Source of the DNA: Synaphobranchus kaupii
Taxonomy: Eukaryota > Chordata > Actinopteri > Anguilliformes > Synaphobranchidae
NCBI GenBank assembly: GCA_029718625.1
Contig: CM056383.1
Location: 68,109,758-68,173,757, forward strand
DNA length: 64,000 nt
Reading direction: 5' to 3'
Numbering within the stretch: the stretch's first letter is position 1; every line of letters begins with the position of its first letter. Positions 1-10,938 of the stretch are shown here, in pieces. The notes beneath the pieces are model-generated. The model was not told where the DNA came from and made no database searches. It saw nothing but the letters and a program-made list of their open reading frames with translations. A program made the position numbers and the translations under genes.

Positions 1-277
1 CTATCCCAGCATGCATTGTGCGGGAGGCAGAAATACCCCTGTGGGCAGGTCGCGAACACACCTTTCACTCGTACACCCATGCCTATGGGCAATTTAGAGT
101 CTCCAATTAACCTAACCTGCCTGTCTTTGGATTGTGGGAGGAAACTGGAGTACCCGGAGGAAACCCACACGCACACGGGGAGAACATGCAAACTCCACAC
201 AAAAAAGGCCCCTGGTCTGGATAGAGGCATACCCAAGATAAGACAATTTGGGTATCGCACAACCCTACTGCCTAATT
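1..277 (-). mobile_element. V-SINE-type SINE, degraded, cut by window edge
   Basis: Read on the minus strand, the block holds the core typical of fish V-SINEs such as zebrafish DANA: 'tggagtttgcatgttctccc', then the 'ggtttcctcccacaatcc' part and 'ctctaaattgcccatagg' further on. The tRNA-derived head should lie near 240-277 but is worn: the box B region is unrecognisable. The far end (1-50) matches the usual continuation ('gcatgctgggatag'), so the element runs past the left edge. It is a non-autonomous retroposon and encodes nothing; the short reading frame at 16-288 is incidental. Class is fairly sure; subfamily is not. Confidence 0.7.
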
Positions 278-3200
278 GTATTAAATAAAATCTAATAAAT
301 ACAGTTTGACATGAGGTGTAGGGTGTTCTTCCTCATTCCCCAAGCCTTTTGCTACTCAGTCAATTTACATGTAATTCTCATTTCAATTACATCGTTTTCA
401 CAAGTTCCTATTACATTCACAATATAGCAATGATAATATCTGGTATACCAAATGACAGTTCTCCTGGAATTATAGTGAATATCTCATCTTTTTTTTTTCT
501 TCTTTAATTGACCAATTCTTATAAAAGCTCAAAATGTCACCCTGTGATCTGATCAATCCCAACACCCCCTCCCCCCAGCCCCCAACACCCCTCCCCCCAG
601 CACTGTCAAAGGTCAGAAACAGGTGTGAGAGCCATTACTGGAGAAGGTGTGGATCCTCCTCAGTGTTAATTAGTTTAACTTTTGACAGGGTCTAAGGTCT
701 GAGACAGTTCAATGACAGTTCAGGTGGGATCATCCTGATTAAAGCTTTCTGAGATAAAAGGTTGTGTCCAGCGCTCTTCAGCCGATTTTAAGTGGCTTGG
801 TTCAGGCTTGTCAGGCAATGATTTGTGGGCTATTTTTTTATGGAAGGCAGGCAGCTCCAATATGGCTCTCTTTCTTTTACCGTCTATTGCAAAAAAGGCC
901 TTTTGATTAGCGGTTTTATCTTGGGGGTTATTTGTCTATTTTCCCCTATATTAGTACACAACAAATACACTAGAAATCAGAATTAGATAGTCTTCGTTTT
1001 TTCAATGCAGTTTGTACACAAACAATACGTTCCATTTCAAAGTACCTCCTTTATTAAATTGACCATGCATGAACCACCTTATATAAGGTGTACACTCTCA
1101 CTAATCTCATGAATTGAATTGCCTTGTTCTGGCAGCATTGCATGTACCATGTGACTTATCCAGTTAACTTACATGTTGGGTAAAATTAAAATTGGGTAAA
1201 GCATCTGTCTGGTCACCATGTTAGTGAAACTGTATAAAATTGGTTTTTGGACCACGCCCCTATCCTGATATTTATTTATTTTTTGTGACAGTTTAACAAT
1301 TTCAGCTCATACTTTAAGGCCATAATTATGATACAATTACTGGAAAGTATGACAATTAATATAAAATGCCCTTCTTTATTGACCCAGATTAATATTATAA
1401 TGAGTGATTTATATATCCCTTCCCTTATAATTGGTCTCCATGATGATGAGAATTACCCTTTAATATGAACACAGGTACCCCCATGAGACTGGCCCTTTAT
1501 TTGTTTCTGGAGTCAAGCAAAGCATACCGATGGAGATCTAGCATCTTGCCAATTATCCTTAACTCAAATGCCATTATAACAATAAAGATAATTAATTACT
1601 CGAGCTTTCCTGCTGCATAATTAAATTTACGGGATGATGAATGCGGGCCGTTCCTCATTTTGAACACGCCCCATTGGTTACACTTGGCACACAATCTGTG
1701 ATAGATTCCTGTAGTTATTTTTAACAGTAACGTTTATTCGGAAAGGGAGAGCGTCTATTTATTAATTTATTTTTACATGCTATCTAGCAACGAAAGCAAG
1801 TGGCAGGAACATACCCTGGTGTGTACTGAAAAGAAAGGTAATCATAAAAATAAATAAATAAATAAATCAGGCAGCTCTCTTGTCCCCATTTCACACCATG
1901 GCCAGTGACTGCCTTTATGAGACAACTCACTTATAGCTTTTACCTGCTTTCTTATGAACCGTATGGGCACACAGCAACAGCAAACACACAATGTCGTGCC
2001 CAGGGAAGATAAGCGTGAATACAGAAAGAAAGAGAACAGACACACACACACACATTTACAAAAATACAGTAGGTATAGATAGCAGCCCTCCTGATGTGCG
2101 GTTATGTGCTTTAAGTCTCTGAAGCAGCTGGCTTTTCTGACAGGCGCACAGGCGAGCTGCATGTGCTGAACTGTCAGTCTTTATAAGGTCTCTGGGCACA
2201 AAAACCGTAGCACTGTCATCTCTAACAGTAGCAGTGCAATACATAACTTTACTTATTAACCCTGTGAAGAGTAGGTTCTTTGTAATGTTTTTTTTTTCTT
2301 CAAAATTTCGAGTGTTCTAGAACTCCATTGCTTTCATGTACCAGTAATGAGTGCTACATCAGCATTAGAATGTCCAGTTAAGAACATTGTAATCACATGT
2401 TTGTGATCTTACACGTTTAAGGGCTAATGCAGCAGGCAAAACAGCTAGAATGAACTTTAAAGTTGGCCGATGTTTCTCATGCGGTCACGGTCTTTCAAAT
2501 ATCCAGAATGTGAAAGTTGACTAAATCACTTGGTTCTATAACTGCTTCCATAAGTCAAAATGTCGATTTCAAAGAGGGCAAAGGGAGTTTTTTCCTCACT
2601 CTTTTCCAAATAAACAAGCAACTTTATTTGTTTAGGAGAGAAACAATACAGTCCACTGGCAGGCCTCATGCACCAGGAGTGATAATACAAATGTCAAAAT
2701 GCTGTGAAAACATGAACTTGCGTACTTCCACTTCAATTTAAAAGAGCTAAGTTATATTTGTAAATATAACTTCAGTACAAGTGCTAAGTTAGATTTGCAA
2801 AAGTAATACTTATAAAACGTATTTTAATGAAGCTTTTGCAAACGTAAATGTCAGTGTATTTGATCTGTAGGCTTCTGAGGTGTCATAAGCCAGTTAACTC
2901 AAACCATTTGCAGCTCTTATGACAGACACCACATTGCTGTAATGCTTTGAAATATGGAAATATGGGAAAAGACTAAAAATAACCACATTTTACAGTAGCT
3001 CCATTAATCCTGAAGTGTACTTTTTATCTACCAATAAAACATTTCATATCATAACTTACATAATTAATTAATTGCATTATAGCCTTGATTATAATGAGTT
3101 TTTAGTTTTTTGTTTGTTAAATCAACAGTTATCACAATGTAAGAAATATCTATATGCCAGATGCAGGAGGCTATACATTTCTCCTTCAATATACTATAGC

Positions 3201-3404
3201 TGAAAATGTGTTACTCAACCCTTATGATGTTAAGTATTAGTGCTGACTGATTGTGCGGAGAAAATGTATTTTCCTTCGGTATACTCGGTCCAGTATCCTA
3301 ATTATTTCCTTCATTGCCCCAGAGTACAATTCTCTCAAAACAGGAGATTGTACCATTCAAATGAGAGCATTTGTCATATCTGTGCAGCCGATGCACCCTG
3401 CAGT
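278..3404. other. Unique AT-rich DNA
   Basis: No gene or recognisable element seen. Minor features are a C-rich patch at 560-600, a TAAA-type run near 1846-1866 and a short AC run near 2038-2055. Reading frames are short and uncharacteristic. Confidence 0.5.
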
Positions 3405-3506
3405 CTTATGACTCGATATAATCAATCCAGCAGTAGACCTTATGACTCGATATAATCAATCCAGCAGTAGACCTTATGACTCGATATAATCAATCCAGCA
3501 GTAGAC
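3405..3506. repeat. 34-bp tandem repeat, 3 copies
   Basis: Three near-identical copies of a 34-bp unit starting 'cttatgactcgatataatc' and ending 'cagcagtagac'. The near identity suggests recent expansion. No coding role seen. Confidence 0.9.
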
Positions 3507-3991
3507 GTTAGACGATTGGATTCATATTTTTATTGGCTTTTCCCCTTACTTCCAGGTTCAGAGCCTCAGGGGACAGAGGAGATGCTGGTTTACCGCCCTA
3601 CTTCTATCCATGGAGAAACTGAAATGTGGGTCGCAACCGTCTCAAAGCAGAAAAGGCCGAAGTTATATGGCGGCAGGATGTAGACGGCGCCGTGGGCCAC
3701 GCAAGGTCAAAGTGGGCCGGGGAAGATGATTGCACAGCCTCAGTACGGGTTACCACGGAGACACAAATAGTCAAATGGTGCCCTGAGTGACAGGAGTAGT
3801 GATTGTTAGAGGCTGAGGGGGGGGGTGGTGGCGGGGGCAGTGAGGGTGATTGACAGGAGCTGGGAAGGAGGAGGAGAGGAGGGCTAGTCGCAGTCAAAGC
3901 ACAAAATGCATAATGGAGGATGGGTTGTGCTGGCTGTGTTAACAAAAGCATACAGGGCTACAGGATATTGTTGGTCTAATTTGCCTACACT
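3507..3991. other. Unique DNA with a G-rich patch
   Basis: Moderately GC-rich. Plus-strand G runs at 3817-3825, 3833-3837 and 3844-3846 could form a G-quadruplex. The minus-strand frame at 3604-3951 looks like composition-driven Pro/Ser-rich translation, not a gene. Confidence 0.5.
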
Positions 3992-4019
3992 GGTGTGTGT
4001 GTGTCTGTGTGCATGTGCC

Positions 4020-4063
<44 letters not shown>

Positions 4064-4143
4064 TGCGTGCATGTGCCTGTATGTGTGTGTGTGTGTGTGT
4101 CTGCGTGCATGTGTCTGTATGTGTGTGTGTGTGCGTGCGTGCA

Positions 4144-4180
<37 letters not shown>

Positions 4181-4305
4181 ATGTGCCTGTATGTGTGTGT
4201 GCATGTGCCTGTATGTGTGGGTGTGTGTGTGTGTATGTGTGTGGGTCTGTGAATGTGTGTGTCTGCGTGCGTGGGTCTGTGAATGTGTGTGTCTGTGTGC
4301 GTGTG

Positions 4306-4341
<36 letters not shown>

Positions 4342-4355
4342 TGCGTGCATGTGCC

Positions 4356-4388
<33 letters not shown>

Positions 4389-4407
4389 CTGCGTGCATGT
4401 GCCTGTA

Positions 4408-4441
<34 letters not shown>

Positions 4442-4455
4442 TGTGCGCATGTGCC

Positions 4456-4500
<45 letters not shown>

Positions 4501-4578
4501 ACGTGCATGTGCCTGTATGTGTGTGTGTGTGTGTGTGCATGTGCCTGTATGTGTGGGTGTGTGTGTGTGCGTGTGTGA
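3992..4578. repeat. TG-rich compound microsatellite/minisatellite
   Basis: About 590 bp of TG runs interrupted about ten times by variants of 'gcatgtgcctgtatg', often preceded by 'gtctgcgt'. The interruptions recur as units, so it is part minisatellite and part simple repeat. Long Cys/Val and His/Thr frames on both strands (up to 247 codons) come from the dinucleotide and are not genes. Alternating purine-pyrimidine DNA of this kind can adopt Z-DNA. Confidence 0.95.
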
Positions 4579-5300
4579 GTGACCATGCACTCCTGAGATA
4601 CAGATTATGCTCAAAGACAGACTCCAATCAGCCATGGAAGCATAAATAGAGCCAGTATATGGAAAATACGTCTTAAAGATAATTTATATTACAGCACGTC
4701 CTGCCATCCCTACCACTGATGGTGCTACTTTAGCTTCTGCTGCTATATACAGTAATTACCAGTGGTATTGCCACTCCCATAGCTGCTACCTACAGCTTCT
4801 GCATACCAATGGCTGCTGCTACTGCATCTCATTGCCGTTGAATTGCTATTAAGACGGATTAGCTAGTAATCACATTTTAAATGCACATATGTATGTCAAG
4901 ATGCTCGTCTATAAAAATGAGACAAGTCTCGCAATATAAGGAATCGTTTTCTGTGGATTATTAAACTACTGGGATGAATCCAAGTAAAAGGCGTCCTCGT
5001 TGTTTTGATCACAGTGGGATGAGTGACATCAGCTGTCCAATTAGGTTTTGAGCATCAGCGGAGGCGATGTAAGTGTGCTTCAGTATGCAGGGATACAGAG
5101 GCTCCCTTTTGGACACGCATACCAGGAAGCGGTCTACAGACGCAGTGTGTTCAGCATCTTAATGAGGCGATTGGTTTGCTAATGCTATCAGTCACAGCTA
5201 ACGCTATGCAATGTGATGGCCAGTTAGCAGATCAGATGTCTGACGCTAATGTGGCACTGTGACGCTACGCCTCACACGCAGTAGCCTTATGAATCATATT
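4579..5300. other. Mostly unique DNA
   Basis: No gene seen. Positions 5122-5193 are duplicated at 7286-7359 (separate entry). Confidence 0.5.
5122..5193 (+). repeat. Dispersed repeat copy A (pair with 7286-7359)
   Basis: A 72-bp stretch starting 'ccaggaagcggtctacagac' and ending 'gctatcagtc' recurs 2.1 kb downstream with about five differences and a 2-bp length change. It may be a short local duplication or two fragments of an unnamed dispersed element. Confidence 0.75.
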
Positions 5301-5340
5301 TATATCTTTGACAACAGCTTAAGGTGTTGTCAAAGATATA
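5301..5340. repeat. Perfect 16-bp inverted repeat, 8-nt loop
   Basis: Arms 5301-5316 ('tatatctttgacaaca') and 5325-5340 are exact reverse complements around 'gcttaagg'. It could be a tiny foldback element or an inverted-duplication scar. It is too short for a usual microRNA precursor. Confidence 0.85.
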
Positions 5341-5415
5341 CATATGTTAGATATGGCTGCTGTATCTTAGACATGATTTAATAGGTAACTGTCAAACAGG
5401 TAAAAGGATCTAGGG

Positions 5416-6087
5416 TTAAAGGTTGTTAGAGGATCTGAAGCATATGAAGCAGTTATCTTTCATTTCTATGGAAAATATGGAAAAAAGTCTATGGAAAAGT
5501 CTAATCAAAGGAATTATTTTCCCCCATGTAATTTTAAATATTTCTACATCATAATGGGAGCAATTACAAACCTTAATATATAAAAAACATAAACATTCCC
5601 TATACCATTTGGGCTCTGGTAGCAAAAGTGTTCCGGGTAGCCTTCTATGGAAAAACATAATCAAAGATATATTACTGCATTCATCCACATACTGAAGCTT
5701 CCAAGAAAGAGTAAACAATATGCAACTATGTATTATTATACAACCACAATGCAGAAGTGTTTTATAATTAAGCCATTGCCGGTCAAGGATTAGCATATTG
5801 CTAATGGCTAAATGCCATCTTCCTTTCACAAGAGTGTATTGAACTTTATTTTTTATTAGCATATTGCTATTCATTTCACATAATAAGGTATTATGTATTC
5901 TATTTTCTTTCTCTGAAAATTGTCCATCCCAATCATTATAAGCATGTCTGTATAGTTGCATCAGATAAACACAATTATGTAAAACCTCCTTCATGAAAGT
6001 ATATTGGATGTCATGTAATATAAAAATCTGTATTTTACAACAAAATATAATTCTTACTTTTTGGGTTTTCTCATAATTGTATCTCAT
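5416..6087 (-). other. Unexplained 223-codon open reading frame
   Basis: This is the longest frame in the window that is neither tandem repeat nor transposase. The product is rich in Ile, Leu, Phe, Cys and His, with no signal peptide or catalytic motif I recognise. Local DNA is AT-rich, where stop codons should be frequent, so the length is noteworthy. There is no obvious promoter, splice context or matching neighbour. It may be chance, a decayed single-exon gene, or an unknown mobile-element frame. No function is proposed. Confidence 0.2.
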
Positions 6088-6557
6088 AGTTATTGAAGCT
6101 TTCTGTGTTAGCTGGGAAGAGGTAATAGAAATTCAGTGAGGAAGCGATCTGCTATCCTAACTAATTTATAGCCTGGGTGTAGTTTTAAAATGGGGCCCAG
6201 TGGAGCCTTAATGCGGACTGGTGGCATTTCATTACTATCAGTACAGCGGCACAACTATGTTTGTGGGCTATTGTATTAGACAGGAAAAGGCCAGTGGGAA
6301 GATTTGCAGTACGCTGTGACCTTCATTGAACAGAACCGCGCGAGAATATCACCTTTTCTTTATATTACTTCCTGGCTGGAGGCCTCCTTACATAGTCCAT
6401 CTCCTCTTATCTAGTGTGAAACGTGGCAGGTGAGTATGTAAGCTAACCAGATTTAAAGTCCCTCCAAGCCACAGATCTCCAAATTTCCTGCCGACACAAA
6501 ACAGCCAGGTTTATTGTACGTCCTTCTCACATGCTGGTTTGATTATATGAATGAACT

Positions 6558-7080
6558 TGTCAGTATTTGAGTCTGTCGTGTGTTGTTATGTTTCAGTTAT
6601 GTTCGCTTTTGTTTGTGTGTTTTTGTCTTCATTCTCCGTCTCCCATCCATGTGCTTGTGTTTTCACTTCCCCCATTGTGTCAGCCCCGCCTTCCGTCTCA
6701 GCTCCTGATTACCAATGTGTTTCACCTGCCCCTCTGTCCACCTGTTTCTCCTTTGCTCGTTAGTTCTGTGTATTTAAGTTCCATTCTGTCTTGTATATGT
6801 TGCGAGTTCGTCTCAGTAGTTTATCTCTGTTTCGCTACAAGCCTTTTTCCCTGCTTCCTGCTTCCTGTCTCCTGCTTCCTGTCTCCTGTCTCCTTAGACT
6901 TTTTGCCTGTTTCCTGTTTTCTGCCTTTGGATTGTGATTCTGTACTTTTGCTGTGACTTCCTGGTTTGACCTCTGCCTGCACCCTGATTACGACTTCGCC
7001 TTTCCCCTGGTTTTGACGATAATGAACTTCGGTTTATTTTATGTGCTGTCTGTGCCTGAGTCCCTTCCGCACCCCTGACA
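6558..7080 (+). mobile_element. Solo LTR of an LTR retroelement (523 bp)
   Basis: The element starts TGTCAG and ends CTGACA (perfect 6-bp inverted ends) and is flanked by the direct repeat GAACT at 6553-6557 and 7081-7085. A TATA-like 'tatttaag' lies at 6771-6778. The body is pyrimidine-rich with tandem 'cctgcttcctgtct' motifs (about 6850-6895). No internal coding region or second LTR follows, so this is a solo LTR left by LTR-LTR recombination. A 5-bp duplication fits Gypsy-type or some retrovirus-like elements; the family is not determined. Small frames inside it are incidental. Confidence 0.85.
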
Positions 7081-9733
7081 GAACTATATAAGCAATGTGA
7101 CAAAAATATCAAATATATATAAAACACTTCTTTAAGTAATCAAATTAAGGGGCTCCATGCCTATCCATTAATTCTCATTAGTGGTTCCTCACAAAAGAAT
7201 AACTAGATTGCTAGTACTGAGGAAGGTTGCATCCAATATGTTTAATAATAACAGTTTAAGAAGGAATATGCATATTCCCATATTCCCAGGAAGCAGTCTA
7301 CAGACGCAGTGTGTTCAGCATCTTAATATGAGACGATTGGTTTGCTAACGCTATCAGTCGGCGTGATAAAGTGAAATTCGCATTTAATTAAAAACCTTGA
7401 TTTTAATATTATGATCATTTTTCATTGTCTTTAGTTTGGTGCCTATGTAATTGCTCTAGAACAAATGGCATACTACATATTAAGTATTTCAGTATGAATT
7501 ATCTTTATCTAAATATATGGCCCCTTAGAAGTTATAAGTGTTGCATATTTGATGAGAAACCCTGACTGAACTTGAATCTTCGCCTTGCAACGTATTAAGT
7601 AGCTTAACTTATTGCTGAGCAAAATTACTGACTCATCATTTTAAATATGGACCTCTGTAGTTTAATGAAATATAAACATCTGAATGCGGAACCTTTTGGC
7701 CAAGTTCCTCACTGCTGAGAAGTGATATCCGTTTATAGGGTAACACCTTCTCTGGGTCTTCACAATCACAATGCAATTTTAAGAAAGCTAACACAACCAG
7801 GTAGACATTACCTTAATTGAAGGCAATGAAACATAGTGGTGAAGCAGAATACTGCCCTTAGCATGTGGTGATATATTGAAGCTCACTCGTTACTGTGCTG
7901 TAGCACTACCCCCCACCTTGGCAACAGGGGGCAGTGTTGCTCATTCACAGTAGCATGACCCCTTGTCAGTTCTTTGCCCCTGTGTGTGATGGAGTGAACG
8001 CTTGCCTGAGTAGCTGGTTCAGACCGCAGTGCCTTCCCTGCCTTCCTTGCAGTAATGAAAGTCAGACGTTAGATAAATAGAGAAAGCTCCCAGGGTAATA
8101 GCAGTGAGAGCCAGGTTAAACTCTGAAAGATCATCTTTTTTTTACTTCCTCTTTCATTTTTCCCCCTCACCTATGGGCTTGTATTCATGTATCCCTCCTA
8201 TATTGCCGAATGCAATCATAAGCTTCGTGTGTCAATACTGTGGGAGAAAGGAAGAATTGTTTCTAATTTTATAGCCTACGCATGTTATGCATCACTACAC
8301 GTTAGAAGACAGGCATTTAACCTTCTGTAACCATAGAGCACAGATACTAAATTAGGCCTTTACATAAGGCAGACAGCCCACTCTTGTTTTTGTATGATGA
8401 CAAGGATTTATAGGGAAGTAGAGTGAAATGTATATAAACTGTGTATCTTTGCTCATGGGGCAGAGTTATCCTAAGGAGACACTTGGCTGTGTATTCTGGG
8501 TGCTCTCTTCAGCTGAATAAAACTCAGAAAAACTTATCGCTGCCCAGTGGAATACTTTGATTTCTTTATTAAACAGAAGAATTTCCACGACATTATTCTA
8601 CATTGTTATAAAATTAACCCTGAGATCTTTAGTTTATAGCACGATTTATCCTATTTGTCAGTCACTTTGTCATTTAACAAGCGTACCTCAAAAGATGTTT
8701 ATGCTTGTTAGATGGAAAGAAAATAATATTTGTTAGTTACATGGTTAAGATGAGAGACAGTTCCCTACTTATTATTTTAGTACTAGTACTGCACAAATTT
8801 AGGAATTTGAAGACCAGTGGTGCACTGTTATTTAATTTTTAAATTTTTTAAATTTTTTCCCATATCCATAATTCATTATACATTTTAAGCGTGTCAAGCC
8901 TGGTTCATCTTCATGTCCCTCTGTGATATTTGATAATACACGTAAAAATGTGCGCATTTTCTAACAAGTATTTAAAAAATAGCAACAGCCAAAGACAACT
9001 GCCATCAGCTTGTCACATCAAAGGAATTTGTCCTGATATTTAAAAGATCTGTGTGTTTTTTTAATGCATTGTTTAAAGCGCTGATTGAACCAAACGTCTC
9101 TGTATTTGATCAGTGCCTTTCCCCACAGCTCCCGAATTATCAGTCAAGCTGAGCATGAAATAAACAAAAGGCTAGGCATAGGGCCTTTGAAGATGAGTGA
9201 GAAAATTTGAATTCCCGAGCTCATTCCCACCACTCATTCTTCTGACGTATGGCTGTCCTTGACAGCTTGCCTTTGTCTTTTGTCCGTCTTCAATAAAACC
9301 TCGGAGATTCAGAGTTACTTTGTCAAGCCTAATTAATCCTCCCGCACTTAATTAAATGGCATAAAAGAAACATAGCGTATAGGTGGCTTCAAAGGTGAAG
9401 TGAAAGTTCTGTATTGTTTTATCTCTGCTCTTGAGGAGTGATGTATTGCTTTCTGTCTGATTGTATCCAGTCTGGAGGACCAAATGGTGAATCGGTGAAG
9501 GAAGTCGGCGGTAGCTGATTCTCAGTCGGTTTCGCTTGTGATAGCTATAGCCGGAACTGATCACGGACTTGCGAAGCAGGGATTAGAAACGCTAATCCTA
9601 CTTTTTCACCGGGCCGCTCGTCCAAAAGTCCCCCGCAAAGATTTTTTATCCCGTCGGAGACAGACAAGAGATGACAACATAAGCTCTCTCCCCTCACACC
9701 CTTTCTCATTCCTTTTTTTTTTTAAATCTTCAG
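7081..9733. other. Unique AT-rich DNA with one dispersed repeat
   Basis: No gene seen. It contains the second copy of the 72-bp dispersed repeat (7286-7359). The rest is AT-rich unique sequence with homopolymer stretches. Confidence 0.5.
7286..7359 (+). repeat. Dispersed repeat copy B (pair with 5122-5193)
   Basis: Same orientation and about 93% identical by eye to 5122-5193; differences include 'aatatgaga' versus 'aatgagg'. Confidence 0.75.
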
Positions 9734-9968
9734 CCAGATATTGATTTGATTTGATTTGGAGCAGAGGCTGCGGTGGCAGCCATGACAGAAGCATTTAACC
9801 TCCTGGTGGTAATTACAGCCCCGGTCGACCCACAGGGGTCACTGTATTTTGGAGAAGATGGCTGCATTGACGGGTTGCTGGGATGGCTATTTTCTCGCGA
9901 AATTACCTTGTCCTCAGAGGAGAGCCAAATATCAATACAGGACACTGTTGCACAGCAGCAGGCTTCAG
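9734..9968 (+). other. Candidate host exon with a start codon
   Basis: A long pyrimidine tract ending 'aaatcttcag' (AG at 9732-9733) is a good splice acceptor, and 'ttcag|gtatga' at 9968/9969 is a good donor. Between them lies 235 nt, more GC-rich than its surroundings. An ATG at 9782 has G at -3 and opens a frame of 62 codons plus one base to the donor, starting MTEAFNLLVVITAPVDPQ, with mixed, protein-like composition. An upstream stop in this frame at 9751-9753 means the exon would hold the 5' end of the coding sequence. I do not recognise the protein. The downstream minisatellite starts exactly at the donor. Could be chance; no transcript evidence is available. Confidence 0.3.
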
Positions 9969-10938
9969 GTATGATAGTAGATATGGGAGGTATGATAGTA
10001 GATATGGCAGGTATGATAGTAGATATGGCAGGTATGATAGTAGAGGTATGGCAGGTATGATAGTAGATAGGGCAGGTATGATAGTAGATATGGCAGGTAT
10101 GATAGTAGATATGGCAGGTATGATAGTAGATATGGCAGGTATGATAGTAGATATGGCAGGTATGATAGTAGATATAGCAGGTATGATAGTAGATATGGCA
10201 GGTATGATAGTAGAGGTATGGCAGGTATGATAGTAGATATGGCAGGTATGATAGTAGATATGGCAGGTATGATAGTAGATAGGGCAGGTATGATAGTAGA
10301 TATGGCAGGTATGATAGTAGATATGGCAGGTATGATAGTAGATAGGGCAGGTATGATAGTAGATATGGCAGGTATGATAGTAGATATGACAGGTATGATA
10401 GTAGATATGACAGGTATGATAGTAGATATGGGAGGTATGATAGTAGATATGGCAGGTATGATAGTAGATATGGCAGGTATGATAGTAGATATGGCAGGTA
10501 TGATAGTAGATATGACAGGTATGATAGTAGATATGGCAGGTATGATAGTAGATAGGGCAGGTATGATAGTAGATATGGCAGGTATGATAGTAGATATGGC
10601 AGGTATGATAGTAGATAGGGCAGGTATGATAGTAGATATGGCAGGTATGATAGTAGATATGGCAGGTATGATAGTAGATATGGCAGGTATGATAGTAGAT
10701 ATGGCAGGTATGATAGTAGATAGGGCAGGTATGATAGTAGATATGGCAGGTATGATAGTAGATATGGCAGGTATGATAGTAGATATGGCAGGTATGATAG
10801 TAGATAGGGCAGGTATGATAGTAGATGTGGCAGGTATGATAGTAGATATGGCAGGTATGATAGTATATATGGCAGGTATGATAGTAGATAGGGCAGGTAT
10901 GATAGTAGATATGGCAGGTATGATAGTAGATATGGCAG
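9967..10938. repeat. 21-bp minisatellite, about 46 copies
   Basis: A near-uniform array whose unit runs 'caggtatgatagtag' then 'atatgg'. Variants include 'atgggagg', 'ataggg' and 'atgaca', and there are two 23-bp units ('tagaggtatgg' at 10041 and 10211, 170 bp apart). Because 21 is a multiple of 3, all frames stay open on both strands (7-residue repeats such as AGMIVDM and PAISTII), giving false frames up to 428 codons. Every unit carries CAG|GTATGA, similar to a splice donor. Confidence 0.97.

Noticed and set aside
3884..4649. Long open frames (up to 247 codons) on both strands
   Set aside because: They are translations of the TG/CA repeat (Cys/Val and His/Thr alternation) and exist in several frames at once.
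6567..6956. 129-codon plus frame
   Set aside because: It lies within the solo LTR and reflects its pyrimidine-rich sequence (Leu/Ser/Pro/Cys).
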